A stretch of DNA of 64,000 nt, from positions 248,001 to 312,000 of the forward strand of contig JALQPE010002004.1 of NCBI GenBank assembly GCA_030407315.1, in the 5' to 3' direction. Positions within the stretch are counted from its first letter, which is position 1; each line of letters begins with the position of its first letter. The stretch comes from Asparagopsis taxiformis. Lineage: Eukaryota > Rhodophyta > Florideophyceae > Bonnemaisoniales > Bonnemaisoniaceae. Below, one piece after another: positions 51,801 through 61,860 of the stretch. The notes beneath the pieces are model-generated. The model saw only the letters and a list, made by a program, of their open reading frames with translations. It ran no database searches and had not been told where the DNA came from. The position numbers and the translations under genes are program-made.

Positions 51801-51889
51801 TGGCCATCCCCTCCAATTCCCGACTTGTACTCGAAAGGTCCTCAATGTCGTAGACACACACACCACCACACACAGCATACACTTTCCAA

Positions 51890-52780
51890 ATGCTGACAAC
51901 CAACGAAATCTTGCGCTTCGCCTCAGCTGTTGTAATAGCAACAATCCTTGGACTTCGTGGGTATAAGAAACGATCCCTCAGCTACTCCGGATCCATAGCA
52001 GCTTTCATCGTGGGCGGTCTGTCCTGGGCAAGTTCGCTTCGATTCGGTCTAACACTAATGGCATTCTATCTATTCGCAACGCGCATAACACGTTACAAGG
52101 CCGATCTGAAGAAAAAATTGGAAGATGACTTCCAATCAGCCAATGGAAATCGCAACGCCGCTCAAGTCTTCGCTTCTTCCTTACCCGCTGTGCTATTCGC
52201 GCTCACATACCTCGTCATCTATCGATCCGACGCACCGGTAGCATCGGCAGTCCCGCTGCGCTCCCAATTGTTGCTCGCATACATGCTCTTCTTCGCCGCG
52301 TGCGCAGGCGATACATTTGCATCCGAGCTTGGTCTAGTGATGCCGCGTCGCGATCGCAACCCGATTCTGATCACTGCGCCGTGGCGCTGTGTGCCGCGTG
52401 GCACCAATGGCGGTGTATCGATGGAAGGAACGCTGGCGTCCGCTGTGGGCGGACTTGTCATTGGCTTGGTATTCTTTCTAGCGGGACCGCAGTATTCGTA
52501 CGCGCAGCTCCATTTGCTCACTGTTGGCGTGCTGGGAGGCCTTTGTGGTAGTGCATTTGACTCGTTACTGGGAGCGCTTATGCAGGCGTCGTGGCTAGAC
52601 ATGGAGACTGGTAAAGTGATGAAGGTTGCTCCGAGGGACAGCTATTTGGAGAGATATAAACATATATGTGGACAGGATTTGTTGTCTGGGGAGGCTGTTA
52701 ATTGTCTTTCAGCTGTGCTGACAAGCAGTTTGGCACCCGTCCTGTTATCGTTATTCCAAGACGTGTATATCGATTATTGA
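51890..52780 (+). CDS. TMEM19/PGR (DUF92) family membrane protein
   Basis: 296 residues, single exon. Family blocks are unmistakable: GYKKRSLSYSGSIAAFIVG, RNAAQVFASSLPAVLFAL, FAACAGDTFASELGLV, VPRGTNGGVSMEGTLAS and LCGSAFDSLLGALMQAS. Six or more TM helices are visible. DUF92 includes bacterial and plastid phytyl/farnesyl-phosphate kinases (VTE6) and eukaryotic TMEM19; Arabidopsis PGR of this group affects sugar responses. The biochemical activity of the TMEM19/PGR branch is not settled. The first residues (MLTTNEILRFASAVV) are hydrophobic, with no clear transit peptide, so endomembrane rather than plastid is the simpler guess. The MITE-like element lies in its promoter. Confidence 0.9.
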   Translation: MLTTNEILRFASAVVIATILGLRGYKKRSLSYSGSIAAFIVGGLSWASSLRFGLTLMAFYLFATRITRYKADLKKKLEDDFQSANGNRNAAQVFASSLPAVLFALTYLVIYRSDAPVASAVPLRSQLLLAYMLFFAACAGDTFASELGLVMPRRDRNPILITAPWRCVPRGTNGGVSMEGTLASAVGGLVIGLVFFLAGPQYSYAQLHLLTVGVLGGLCGSAFDSLLGALMQASWLDMETGKVMKVAPRDSYLERYKHICGQDLLSGEAVNCLSAVLTSSLAPVLLSLFQDVYIDY

Positions 52781-53035
52781 AGATGCGACTGGATGGGGAT
52801 GGCTGTAACATATGATATTGAGATCGCGCGAACAAATAGACCTCTTGAAATTGCAGTACAAGGCGCCAGCGATGACCGCTGATACCAAAGAATTCATACT
52901 AGGTTTTTTGGCTAGTCTCCTTGGTTTAAGTTAACTTGTGCATAAAAGTAAATATCTCTCTCGCCACCTTTCTATACATAACACGTAGGCGTTGTTATCG
53001 ATTCGGCCCAACCTGCTGTTCACTCACTATGCACC

Positions 53036-54238
53036 TTAAGATTTGGACGTCTTGCTATGAATGCGCTTCATATGCTGTGTGCGATTTCCGACGTTCGAGA
53101 ATGATTTATCACAAAGATCACAAGCGTACATTTTCACCTTTTCATGAAGAACAAGCACATGCTGCGTGAGGTGGTTCCGTTGACCAAAGGCCGCGTCACA
53201 CTGTGTACATTTGAACGGCCGCACCTTTTCATGCACCGTACGCTGATGCTGCTTAAGTCCCGAGGAATTCTTGAACGCTTTATCGCACCCTTCGTATGTA
53301 CACTTGTGCGGTCGCTTGCCTAGATGTACCTCAGTTATGTGACGGTCCCTGTTTTGCTTGAAGTAAAAAGTGGAGGGACATCGCGGACAGCGAAATGTGC
53401 GCAGACGGTCCGATTTATTCATCGCTACCGTTTCCTCTTCCCTGTGGTCCTGCTGATCACAGAGTGGAGCAGAGCTTTCCAGCGGGGAGATTTTCGCAGC
53501 CGACTTTGCAGCAGTACTTTCTTCCGTTGAAGCCGTGATGCCCTGTTCTGCAGCATTGTCGGGCGCGGTCGATGATTTTTGGTTGCTACGGCTCGTGAGA
53601 GGAGGTACAATACCGGTGTTGACGTCAGCGGCGACGTTTTCACTACAGCATCCGGTCCGGATGGACAAACCAGCAGCGACGCTTTCCGCTATAATTTCGG
53701 TGTCCGTTTCAGGATTTGGCGCACAGCAATCGTAGACGCTGGCGCCTGGTACGGCGCGTTGTGGACAGGCACATTTTCCTGGCGGACAACGGCAGTTTCC
53801 ACCACAGCATTTCCGAAGCTTCAAGGCTACCGCGGCTGCACGATGTAAGTCAGCACACGGACAGGCGCAAGTGGAGCATGCGGGCGCTCTTGGCCTCTTT
53901 TGCGTGGTGGTTGGGGATGTCGTCTTTGGAGCGGGGAGTGCTGACGTGAAGAAGGGCACTGGAATGTTGAGATTTTCGACGGGATTTGGGGGAGCTTTGA
54001 GATCTAAGATGGAGCCAAGGAATGAGTCCCACGAGCTTTCACGCAGGATTGTTCCGGTTTCGTTGGGGGAATCGCGAAGCAGAGAATCCAAGTCTGGAAC
54101 GCATTGGCATGGAAGACCATTTCCACATCGCACGGTGAGGCCTGCCTGGCGTGCGGCGTCGGCTTCGGAGTCTCTGTAGCAATAGCAGCCAGAATGGAAA
54201 GGCACGGGTGGGGGAGGTGATGGCGGTGGTGTTGTCAT
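53036..54238 (-). CDS. C2H2 zinc-finger protein with cysteine-rich N-terminal clusters
   Basis: 400 residues, single exon. Four consecutive C2H2 fingers lie at about 282-395, each with the TGEKP-like linker replaced by H-(L/E)(G/K)(K/V)(R/K): FRCPRCPSTF, HKCTYEGCDKAF, FKCTQCDAAF and YACDLCDKSF. This indicates DNA binding. The N-terminal 200 residues hold cysteine clusters unlike fingers: GCYCYRDSE and RCGNGLPCQC (18-46), CSTCACPC (121-128), KCCGGNCRCPPGKCACPQ (143-160), DCCAP and GCCSE. Such C-X-C clusters bind copper or zinc in fungal Mac1/Haa1-type factors and in MTF-1. A metal-sensing transcription factor is my inference. The middle is Ser/Thr/Ala-rich and disordered. Confidence 0.9.
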   Translation of the reverse strand: MTTPPPSPPPPVPFHSGCYCYRDSEADAARQAGLTVRCGNGLPCQCVPDLDSLLRDSPNETGTILRESSWDSFLGSILDLKAPPNPVENLNIPVPFFTSALPAPKTTSPTTTQKRPRAPACSTCACPCADLHRAAAVALKLRKCCGGNCRCPPGKCACPQRAVPGASVYDCCAPNPETDTEIIAESVAAGLSIRTGCCSENVAADVNTGIVPPLTSRSNQKSSTAPDNAAEQGITASTEESTAAKSAAKISPLESSAPLCDQQDHREEETVAMNKSDRLRTFRCPRCPSTFYFKQNRDRHITEVHLGKRPHKCTYEGCDKAFKNSSGLKQHQRTVHEKVRPFKCTQCDAAFGQRNHLTQHVLVLHEKVKMYACDLCDKSFSNVGNRTQHMKRIHSKTSKS

Positions 54239-55018
54239 TTGGGTAGCAGGACGTCGAAGTGGAGATCATGTGATGTCGGACGAGTTTTGTATGTCTGGCT
54301 GTAAACGGGAAAGACAGGCAGTATGTGGATACTGAGCGTTCATGTAAAGGTCAAATGGGCGAGGTGAAGGGTCGGGGTTGTTCACTGGACACAAACCCTA
54401 CACATATAAAGCTGATCAAATGGGTTGCTGCATTTCTGCGATGGCGGTATACAAGTCATGGAATCGACACGAGGCCGACTTGAGGCGCAAAACAAAAGTG
54501 TCTGTCTGTCATGCGGCGTGCCTCTCAAGGAAATACACTTGTACTGTACTGCAGCTAAATCTCACGAACCTTCCCGATGACGACTTTGCGACTTGCTGGA
54601 TTGCTTGGGAGCCGAGCCGATTTTGAACGTTGAACTGGATATCTGTGTATGATGCTGTAATTCAGGCCCTCTCCATTCGGATTTTATCCGCGGTCCGTTG
54701 CCGCTCTGGCATACCCTCGAGGGTAGTCGTACGGCTACCGTGATCATGGGAGCAACATGAGTTGCAACTGCTCCATTGACTATTTCACAAACTCGTGCGC
54801 TCATAGGTAGGTTTCCTTTTGCACAGTCCCCCTACGCGCCAATATACGAGTGCTCTTACACGTGTGCAGTGCCAGCGAGGACACCAGACACCATGTACAC
54901 GTTTCATGAGTCCTATTCCTGTTGAATGTGTTCTCGAGAAAATCCAAGCTGAAAGAAACACTTGCGTGCTCGCCCAATTCAACTGAATGCATTGGTCAGT
55001 TCGTTCATTCCACTTGCA
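54239..55018. other. Intergenic, divergent promoters of the zinc-finger gene and QueE
   Basis: About 780 bases. A 14-bp palindrome (TACCCTCGAGGGTA) lies near 54713, followed directly by a second imperfect inverted repeat around GTAGTCGTACGGCTAC. No gene recognised. Confidence 0.5.
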
Positions 55019-55976
55019 ATGTCGCTCATTCGCAGACTAACGCCCAGCATTGTCAACCACCTACGCCAATTCACATCAAATGCGCTGCCCCTTCTAGCCC
55101 CCAGCCAAGCACAAACTCCTGTACTCCAAGTTTCAGAAGTCTTCAGTTCTGTGCAGGGCGAAGGGCCGTTCACGGGACGACCTTCGGTATTTCTGCGTCT
55201 CGGTGTGTGCAACCTCAGTTGTGCCTGGTGTGACACACCGTACACGTGGCTATTTGATAACCACCGTTTAGAGAAAGTGCATTCTAGAATAGCTGCATCA
55301 CGCAACAGTTGTCATCAACCGCTACCAAAGCTTTATAGAAAGGAGACTGAATTGAGTAAGCGAGATATTCTCGATGTACGTGCAGAGATTGCTAGTCTCG
55401 CTGGAGAATCGATCCGCGCTGTCGTTATTACTGGTGGCGAGCCGCTGTTGCATAAGAAGCCCTTACTGACCATGATACCAGATCTTACAAACAGAGGTTT
55501 CAATGTGGAGATCGAAACAAACGGCACGATTTGCCCACTCGGCTTGCCAGACAATTTACATCTGAATGTGAGCCCTAAGCTGTCAAATTCATTGCAGCCC
55601 GAGGCAACACGACTGAATTATCAAGTATTGAAACACTGTTTGAGTTTCCGCTCATCTATACTCAAGTTCGTGATCGGTGAAGCTGCCGACATAAATGAAG
55701 TGCTCGACATTGTCAATAAGCTCCAAATCGACTTCTCGAGAGTATACTTAATGCCACAAGGAACGGTAAGTCAGAGCTATCGAGAATATCCTCCTGTAAC
55801 CCATGTACATTTCTACTTACCCCTAATATTCTGGACCGAATGATTTCATCTGCCTACAGGATCCAACAGTCGTTAAGAACAGAGGACAATGGCTCGCACG
55901 AGAGTGCCAGCGATATGGCTTTAATTATTCCCATAGGATTCATGTTACGTTATGGGGAGACGAACGCGGTACATAG
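55019..55976 (+). CDS. queE: QueE-type radical SAM enzyme (7-carboxy-7-deazaguanine synthase), two exons
   Basis: Exon 1 is 55019-55765 and exon 2 is 55860-55976, with a 94-nt intron (GTAAGT...CTACAG) in phase 0. The sum is 864 nt, 287 residues. QueE contracts 6-carboxytetrahydropterin to 7-carboxy-7-deazaguanine on the way to preQ0 and queuosine. Motifs are SSVQGEGPFTGRPSVFLRLG, the cluster-binding CNLSCAWCDTPYTW (Cys64, 68, 71; C-X3-C-X2-C), VVITGGEPLL, VEIETNGTI, LNVSPKLSNS, and, only after splicing, RIHVTLWGDERGT, the usual QueE ending. The first 30 residues (RRLTPSIVNHLRQFTSN) resemble a mitochondrial or plastid presequence. A spliced nuclear queE is unusual for a eukaryote. Confidence 0.92.
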
Positions 55977-56002
55977 TCCGTAAAACACGATGTACTCATA
56001 GT

Positions 56003-56929
56003 TTACATTGAAGCGACTGCGAGCTCGGTAACAGTCTTGTCCCACGACCCACTAAACAATCGAGATTCTGCCTGTGGATCCCAAGCAACGCTACGAACGT
56101 AGTCAGTGTGATGGTATGATCGTGCCATGGTATTTCCTGTTGAAACGTCAATCAATGTAACTGCGGGGCAGTTCGATGCTATCGCAATCATTTTCTCATC
56201 ATGGGGCGATGTTCGCAAACAATGCGCAACCCCTTGATAGCCTCCTTCTCTCCAGATAGGTTTCGCCGATGACCTTATATCAAAGGCGACAATGTCCATC
56301 ATTTCTGTTGACATAACCACTGTTGTCCCAGCAGCGGCGAACACTGCGGAGTACACATGAAGTCCTGTTGGGATTGTAATTGCTGCTTGCCAGTGATTCT
56401 GGCGTTCGTCCCAAACACATCCCATACCATCGGAAGATGCTGTCAGCAGATTATCACCCGCCTTGTTCCAATCCACCGAATTGACCGAATCAATATGTCC
56501 CTCGAAACGCATTGGTTCATTTGACGGCTCGTTCAAATTCCAACACAATACGGCACGGTCGCGCCCGCCGGATGCGACTAACTTTTTCCCTGGGGAAACC
56601 GCAACGGATGTTACATTGGCATTGTGTCCGCCAGGTAAGGGCAGAACGCCTCCACTGTGTACAACACGGACACTTCCATCATCTGCTCCTGCGATAAATT
56701 GGCCCTCATCCAAACAGCAGAGATCAGCAATACCTGTATCCACTTCGATCTCTGCCTCAATTTGTCCTGCGCCCATCAAACCGTGTACTCGACCATCCCA
56801 TATCGATCCTGTTAGAGAAGAAGTCGCTGCAACGGCATTCCCCGCTCCCGCTGAAACCACTGCATCAACATGGCGCGATAATCGCCATACTTTCTTGACG
56901 GTAAGGCTGGAACCAGCCGAGCCTGGCAT
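56003..56929 (-). CDS. WD40-repeat protein, WDR77/MEP50-like
   Basis: 308 residues from ATG 56929, which sits in a strong context (GCCACCATGC). Seven WD-like blades can be traced: DAVVSAGAGNAVAATSSLTG, DLCCLDEGQFIAGADDGSVR, VTSVAVSPGKKLVASGGRDR, DSVNSVDWNKAGDNLLTASS, YSAVFAAAGTTVVMSTEMMD, CLRTSPHDEKMIAIASNCPA and RSVAWDPQAESRLFSGSWDK. The short N-terminus and blade order resemble MEP50/WDR77, the partner of arginine methyltransferase PRMT5, but other small beta-propellers cannot be excluded. The frame stays open upstream to 57340; I treat that as leader because it is unlike WD40. The stop is 26 bp from the QueE stop (convergent). Confidence 0.75.
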   Translation of the reverse strand: MPGSAGSSLTVKKVWRLSRHVDAVVSAGAGNAVAATSSLTGSIWDGRVHGLMGAGQIEAEIEVDTGIADLCCLDEGQFIAGADDGSVRVVHSGGVLPLPGGHNANVTSVAVSPGKKLVASGGRDRAVLCWNLNEPSNEPMRFEGHIDSVNSVDWNKAGDNLLTASSDGMGCVWDERQNHWQAAITIPTGLHVYSAVFAAAGTTVVMSTEMMDIVAFDIRSSAKPIWREGGYQGVAHCLRTSPHDEKMIAIASNCPAVTLIDVSTGNTMARSYHHTDYVRSVAWDPQAESRLFSGSWDKTVTELAVASM

Positions 56930-57821
56930 GGTGGCAATTTGTCGCGAGATGACCGCTGGTAGTGAATCGGTGCTGATGTATTTCCCTGGCCACAAATGGA
57001 CTTGACAATGCTGATAAGCTTTTGAATCTGTTGCAGCAAGCGTCTCCCTCAGATACGAAAGGGTTTTATTGGTTCGGTCCAATCTTCTCACTGTTCGCAA
57101 CAGACGAAGGCGCTGTCCCGAAATTGGACGTGTTTTCCAGGCTATATCATCATTAAAATTTAAGCCTAATTTTTGATCGCCATTTCGCTGTAGTGCACGT
57201 TTTGCTTGAAATGAGGATCCAGGACAACCCCGGATCGTTCTTTCCGAGTACAAAACAATGTGATAGACAGAGGCTGGTCGTATGAATAAATGTTGCACTT
57301 TCAAACAAATAATGCTTGTTGGATGCTTCATCCTCTTCAAGACATGTAGAACAGCAATTCTTTGTTAGCGCTCTTATAGCAGAGCATATTGTTTTCTTAA
57401 GAGGTTCTATCTTGTGTCACATTCCAACCTCAGTTGCTGTCTTCCCGGAGCCAATTTAATATAGAATGACTGAGAGATTGCTTATCTTTTCTGTGGTGTA
57501 ATCTGTTCAAATTCTGAAGACGAGATGATGGAAGCCAGTGCGTGACCTATTCTGTTTCGACCAGATTGAAGAAGTGAAATTGTCCAAGATCGACTGTGTT
57601 GAAACACAAAGGGCGACTCGTCCTGTGGGTTTCAACACGTTTCAACATTCGGACGACATGAAGTTTAATGTCGCGGATCATCAATTGTGCATGGTCTCAA
57701 TATTCTTCAGTTCCTTTGTCCGGAATTTTGATTCGGGGAGTTGTGCAAAATTCGTACTGTATCTGCGAGAGAGCAATTTGTACCGATTTTTGAAAGGGAG
57801 AGCCAGTTTGTTACCAAGGTA
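56930..57821. other. Intergenic, divergent promoters of the WD40 gene and the dynactin-like gene
   Basis: About 890 bases. The minus-strand extension of the WD40 frame (57340-56930) contains a stretch (RLRLLRTVRRLDRTNKTLSY) that could be coding, but no start, splice or family supports it. Confidence 0.45.
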
Positions 57822-59507
57822 ATGACGACCGCCCAATTGCAAAGTAAAATCCGCCAACTAGAGGCTGATAATGCCAGTCTTGCTTTTGCGGCAGAAGAGG
57901 CTGCACAGCTTGCGGAGGAGTACGCGGCGGATGCTGCGAAATGGCGTGCAAGATCGGTAACTCAGGAAGAATCCCTCGTCAATGAACTGACTGATGCCGC
58001 TCGTCGCAAGGACAGGCGCATTCAGAGACTTACAACACTTCTGGATACTGAAAGAACGAAAAATGAACAACTTGAGAACCGCAATAAGGAGCTCGAAGAA
58101 CTCAATGCTCTGTCTGCGGAAATGGAAGAGACATTGCACACATCAATTCGCATGCTTCAATCCCAGTTGAAGAATGAAACATCTGGGCCTAGTGCTAAGG
58201 AAAATGTGGGAAAACCTGCCATGCCTGCTCACACTCTGTTTTTGCGCGCTGCAGAAGCTCCTACCGCCCGAAGTATACTCGAATCCATAGAAGCTTATTT
58301 TCCCCATGATTCGGACGTTCGCGGCGACATAGCCACTTTCTCAGTACTTCTACGATTTGCATATGTACAAGAAATTGTGTTCTACCTCATAAACAGAACC
58401 AGCGCTGCAGATGTAGAGCCTTTGCAGAAACTATTATCGGATGTCAAAGAATGCACTACCAGGGCACACATTTGGTGCCTGGAAGATCCGGCAGAATTTC
58501 CATTTCGTGGTCGTCACATAATGCGGGAAGTTTTATCTCTCGAGGAACGTGTCAGCGCGTTTTTCAATGAATACAGTTCCACAACTAAGCCTCCAGCGTG
58601 GTCAAGAGAAGCTGGAAAGATGATGGTCGACCTCGTCAGAATGTCTTTGGATAGTTTAAACTCCATGATACCGAAAGCATCAGCACCCGCAAACGCTGAG
58701 GATGATAGCAATTCATCAACTCTTTGTGAGGCAACATTGAAAAGAGCAAAAGTTGTTGCAACTAGGCTGGAGAATTTGACAAGACAAGAAGAAATTAGAA
58801 ACTCTGAAGCATTACTGCAATCCAAGTTGAATGCTACTCAGACTTTACTCAGCCGAAGGGAGCGAGAGCTTGAAGATATGCGGGTGAGGACTAGAGTATT
58901 CGAGGAGCGTCTCAGTAGCAGTGTTGAAGATACAAAAGAGTTTGATGCTCAAACTGCAAAAATATCTACTTTGGAGGCACAGTTGCAACTGGCACAAGAA
59001 TCGTTGACAAAACAAAAGGAGAGAGATCCACGACCAGTTCACTCCGTTCAAACGAAACAGGCTGAGATGAAGACAATAGAATCAAACAGCCAGCCTAAAA
59101 GTGACTTGAACCAAAGAAAACTACGGTTATTACAACTGGAGATGGCCAGAAGGCACCTGGTTGATCTGGCACCTCTACCTACGTGCACAACTAGAGAGGG
59201 TTTAGATCTGAAGGAAGAAACGGCGTTTTATGAGACGATCTCCTCAACGCTTCACGACGCCCGGCTAGCAGCGTCGAATGCTCGTGCACTACGTCTTGAT
59301 CCAAACACGCTACAACCTATCACACGTGGTGCGACACTTTCAAGAAAGGGGCTCATTCAAGCTTCTGCGCTGGTGAGAAGAAAAACTAATAGGAAGGTAA
59401 TGAAAGCTTATGATTACCATTCCGCTGTTGACTGTGAGATACGTCTCAACTCAAGTCAGAACTTAGCATCATTGGTTAGGTTAGCTCGAAGTTCGGATTG
59501 GCTCTAA
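57822..59507 (+). CDS. Coiled-coil protein resembling the dynactin p150 core
   Basis: 561 residues from ATG 57822 (an upstream ATG in the frame would add 27 residues). A coiled coil covers about residues 5-115 (LQSKIRQLEADNASLAFAA, RRKDRRIQRLTTLLDTERTK). A globular helical part follows (ILESIEAYFPHDSDVRGDIA, FSVLLRFAYVQEIVFYLINR), then a second coiled coil (LLSRRERELEDMRVRTRVFE) and a helical end (KLRLLQLEMARRHLVDL). The placement of a globular helical domain between coiled coils, with a 'FP...D...L.L..R' pattern, recalls the dynactin domain of p150Glued. There is no CAP-Gly domain. The match is by pattern and may be wrong; a plain coiled-coil scaffold is the fallback. Confidence 0.55.
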   Translation: MTTAQLQSKIRQLEADNASLAFAAEEAAQLAEEYAADAAKWRARSVTQEESLVNELTDAARRKDRRIQRLTTLLDTERTKNEQLENRNKELEELNALSAEMEETLHTSIRMLQSQLKNETSGPSAKENVGKPAMPAHTLFLRAAEAPTARSILESIEAYFPHDSDVRGDIATFSVLLRFAYVQEIVFYLINRTSAADVEPLQKLLSDVKECTTRAHIWCLEDPAEFPFRGRHIMREVLSLEERVSAFFNEYSSTTKPPAWSREAGKMMVDLVRMSLDSLNSMIPKASAPANAEDDSNSSTLCEATLKRAKVVATRLENLTRQEEIRNSEALLQSKLNATQTLLSRRERELEDMRVRTRVFEERLSSSVEDTKEFDAQTAKISTLEAQLQLAQESLTKQKERDPRPVHSVQTKQAEMKTIESNSQPKSDLNQRKLRLLQLEMARRHLVDLAPLPTCTTREGLDLKEETAFYETISSTLHDARLAASNARALRLDPNTLQPITRGATLSRKGLIQASALVRRKTNRKVMKAYDYHSAVDCEIRLNSSQNLASLVRLARSSDWL

Positions 59508-59624
59508 ATTGTTGACCATCACTCCATTTTGCGGTTGTACTTGTTAACAGATGCAAACTGCAACTCTTGTAAAAGAAAGATATGTTACAAGGCAGGGCAC
59601 TGATCTAGAAGGACATTAGAGGAC

Positions 59625-60581
59625 TCATGGAAAGGCCTTGACCTTTTTCTTCTGGGCATTGACGATATATATAGCTTCTTTCGGAACCTGTCCATTGTGA
59701 GGGCGGAAAAGATAAGAAATGATGGTCAGAAGCTAGCGAATACAAATTTCAACAACGGAGCAATAGAAAATGTAAATTGCCTACCCCCCATTCCTTATGC
59801 ACCAGGGCTGCAAAATCCTCCTGTCGAGAACCTTGGATCTCAATAACATCTCGGTTATCAGCAGACTGAAGCAGACAAACAAGGTGCATTAAACTGGTTA
59901 GTATCAATTTGCGTCGAGCACAATATGAAGATGGAAAGAGAACAACGCGTACAATAGCCAGAGAGGAGCCAGTCGCAAATTTCCGTTTGGCTGCTTTGGC
60001 CGCCTCTTTCAGCTTGATGCCGAACAAGTCGAGGCCGTACACAATTGTAACTTGCTTTTTACCCTTGCGCTGGCCAAGCATGAGCACAATTTCTGCGGCA
60101 GCTTTCTTCTTCTTTCCACCACTAGTCTTCTGTTCAATAGGTACAGCAATCTTTGGCGCATCCTGTTCAGCGCTTTCAATATTACTTTCCGGCAAAACAG
60201 ATCCTCCAGACTCCTCCATTATGCGCATAGCCTCCAGCCGCGCAGCGCACTCCTCAGGAAACAAATCTGGGAAATGCTCTGGAGCGTTTCGGCGCAGCCA
60301 GTCCTTGCATCTGTGAAACATGTTAGAGACGGATGCGCATGATGGGACGGGGGCAATTGTTGAGCAACCTACTTTTCAAACAGAGCTTTAGAGACATATT
60401 CGTGTATCTCTGCAGGTAGCGTGCTGATAGGGCAGTAGAGAACGGAAAGTGGGTATCTAGGATCACGGATGGGCGCAGTATTTTCTTCGGATACATCGGC
60501 GTCTGTGACGTTTGTTGGAGCGGGATCAGTTGATGAGCTACCAATGAGTTGCTCGTTCATAACTTCAGACTGGTCTTCCAT
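59625..60581 (-). CDS. DENR: Density-regulated protein DENR (SUI1 domain), four exons
   Basis: Exons are 60581-60373, 60310-59953, 59865-59785 and 59687-59625; all introns are GT-AG (62, 87 and 97 nt) and the sum is 711 nt, 236 residues. DENR with MCT-1 recycles 40S subunits and promotes reinitiation. The N-terminal zinc-binding-like part reads RYPLSVLYCPISTLPAEIHEY, then KCKDWLRRNAPEHFPDLF across the first splice. The SUI1 domain follows: KQVTIVYGLDLFGIKLKEAA, KRKFATGSSLA, then VIEIQGSRQEDFAALVHKEW. The last exon adds VPKEAIYIVNAQKKKVKAF. Intron 3 is omitted in any unspliced reading; intron 2 carries a perfect TACTAAC branch site at 59903-59897. An in-frame ATG 165 bases upstream is less likely for a cytosolic protein. 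Confidence 0.93.
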
Positions 60582-61822
60582 GACGGGAGAGGAGTGTAAG
60601 AGAGGAGGAAAGGAAGAATGTAGTTGAGCGGGCAAGGTGAGGATTCGGTGTGGAGAAGAGTGAGGCGTAGGCCATCTACGACTAGGAATAAAGTTGCATA
60701 ATTTGAGAAATGGTTGGTTAATTTTGCGAATAATGGTGGTCGACATGAAAAATTCGACAACTGGCTACCTTGGCCGCTGTTAGGGTATTTTTGGTGCAAG
60801 TTTGTTGCGACGATGCCGCTGGAGCTTCGTCTTCATGCTGCCTTGTTGTAGTGCGGATGCGCATCACATGATGGCATTACGTTGGTTGAACGCAGTCACT
60901 ACGTTCACAGTTTATCGAGTACGGTACACTATAATTTGAAATGGGGTAGATTGAATGGAGCATTGTAAAGTGCAGGTTTGCTAGTGTGTTAACAAAGTTC
61001 TCGAGACTAGTGGATGTTAAACGATGTTGGGAAAGTCATATGCCAATGTTGATATGTGTGTCGTTTGAAAATGTAAGATCGACCAAAGAAATTGTATGTG
61101 GCCTGGGCAACGTCATTGTCATGCTGGGCCGTGACGTCATACATTAACTGCAACAAACTGGAGGCTGTTGTCGATAACTATGATGTCTGCGTGCTATTAA
61201 AACAGTCTATGGTCATGTGTCTTTCTCATAGTGGATCGGCATGAAGCAGTAATGGTGGATGAGCACAAGTGGCAACCCACGGTATGTATGCAAATTTATC
61301 AAGAGGTGTACGGGTGAATATGGCGGGATGACAGTGCGCGGGCTTGCGCAACGGTGGGCAGCATTTTTCGGGTATGAATGAACAATATTGATGGAGATGG
61401 ATGCAAATAACTGCAACTTGTTTCTATATGCGTCAACGGCCATGCTGTAACGAATCTAAACGTTCAACTCGGGCACAAGGCGGGCCAGGACAGGTGAGCT
61501 GGGCAGGAAGACGTTCCACCTTGTTGTTGGACAAGATGTTGAGCAGGTGCGAGCGTGACGACTATCAAGGGCGGCACAACACGGAGAGCAGTCGAGTTTA
61601 AATTTGAAATCGGCCAACGCGCCAAAGTGCGTCCTGATCAAGTTTGATCGGGACCGACAACGGTAGGTTTGAAGGTGAAGATAGCTCGTTGATACCTTCG
61701 ATGAGCAGCGCACTGTAATGCGATCGGACGAGGAGCGCGACAAATGGTTTGCGGACGACTGTTTGACTGTAAAGCGAGTACGTGCGAATTGACTTGTGCG
61801 GCGTTGAATGGAAACATGGATC

Positions 61823-61860
61823 GCGCCGCGCCGCGCGCCATGCGAGGCGCGGCGCGGCGC
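61823..61860. repeat. GC-rich inverted repeat (14-bp arms, 10-nt loop)
   Basis: GCGCCGCGCCGCGC and its perfect reverse complement GCGCGGCGCGGCGC flank a 10-nt loop, followed by further GGCGC repeats. It would form a very stable hairpin in DNA or RNA. It stands in DNA of much lower GC. Confidence 0.75.

Noticed and set aside
55019..55976. QueE as bacterial contamination
   Set aside because: It contains a phase-0 GT-AG intron needed to restore its C-terminal motif and is embedded between eukaryotic genes.
56930..57340. 137-residue N-terminal extension of the WD40 protein
   Set aside because: Not WD40-like, and ATG 56929 has a strong GCCACC context giving a normal WDR77-like length.
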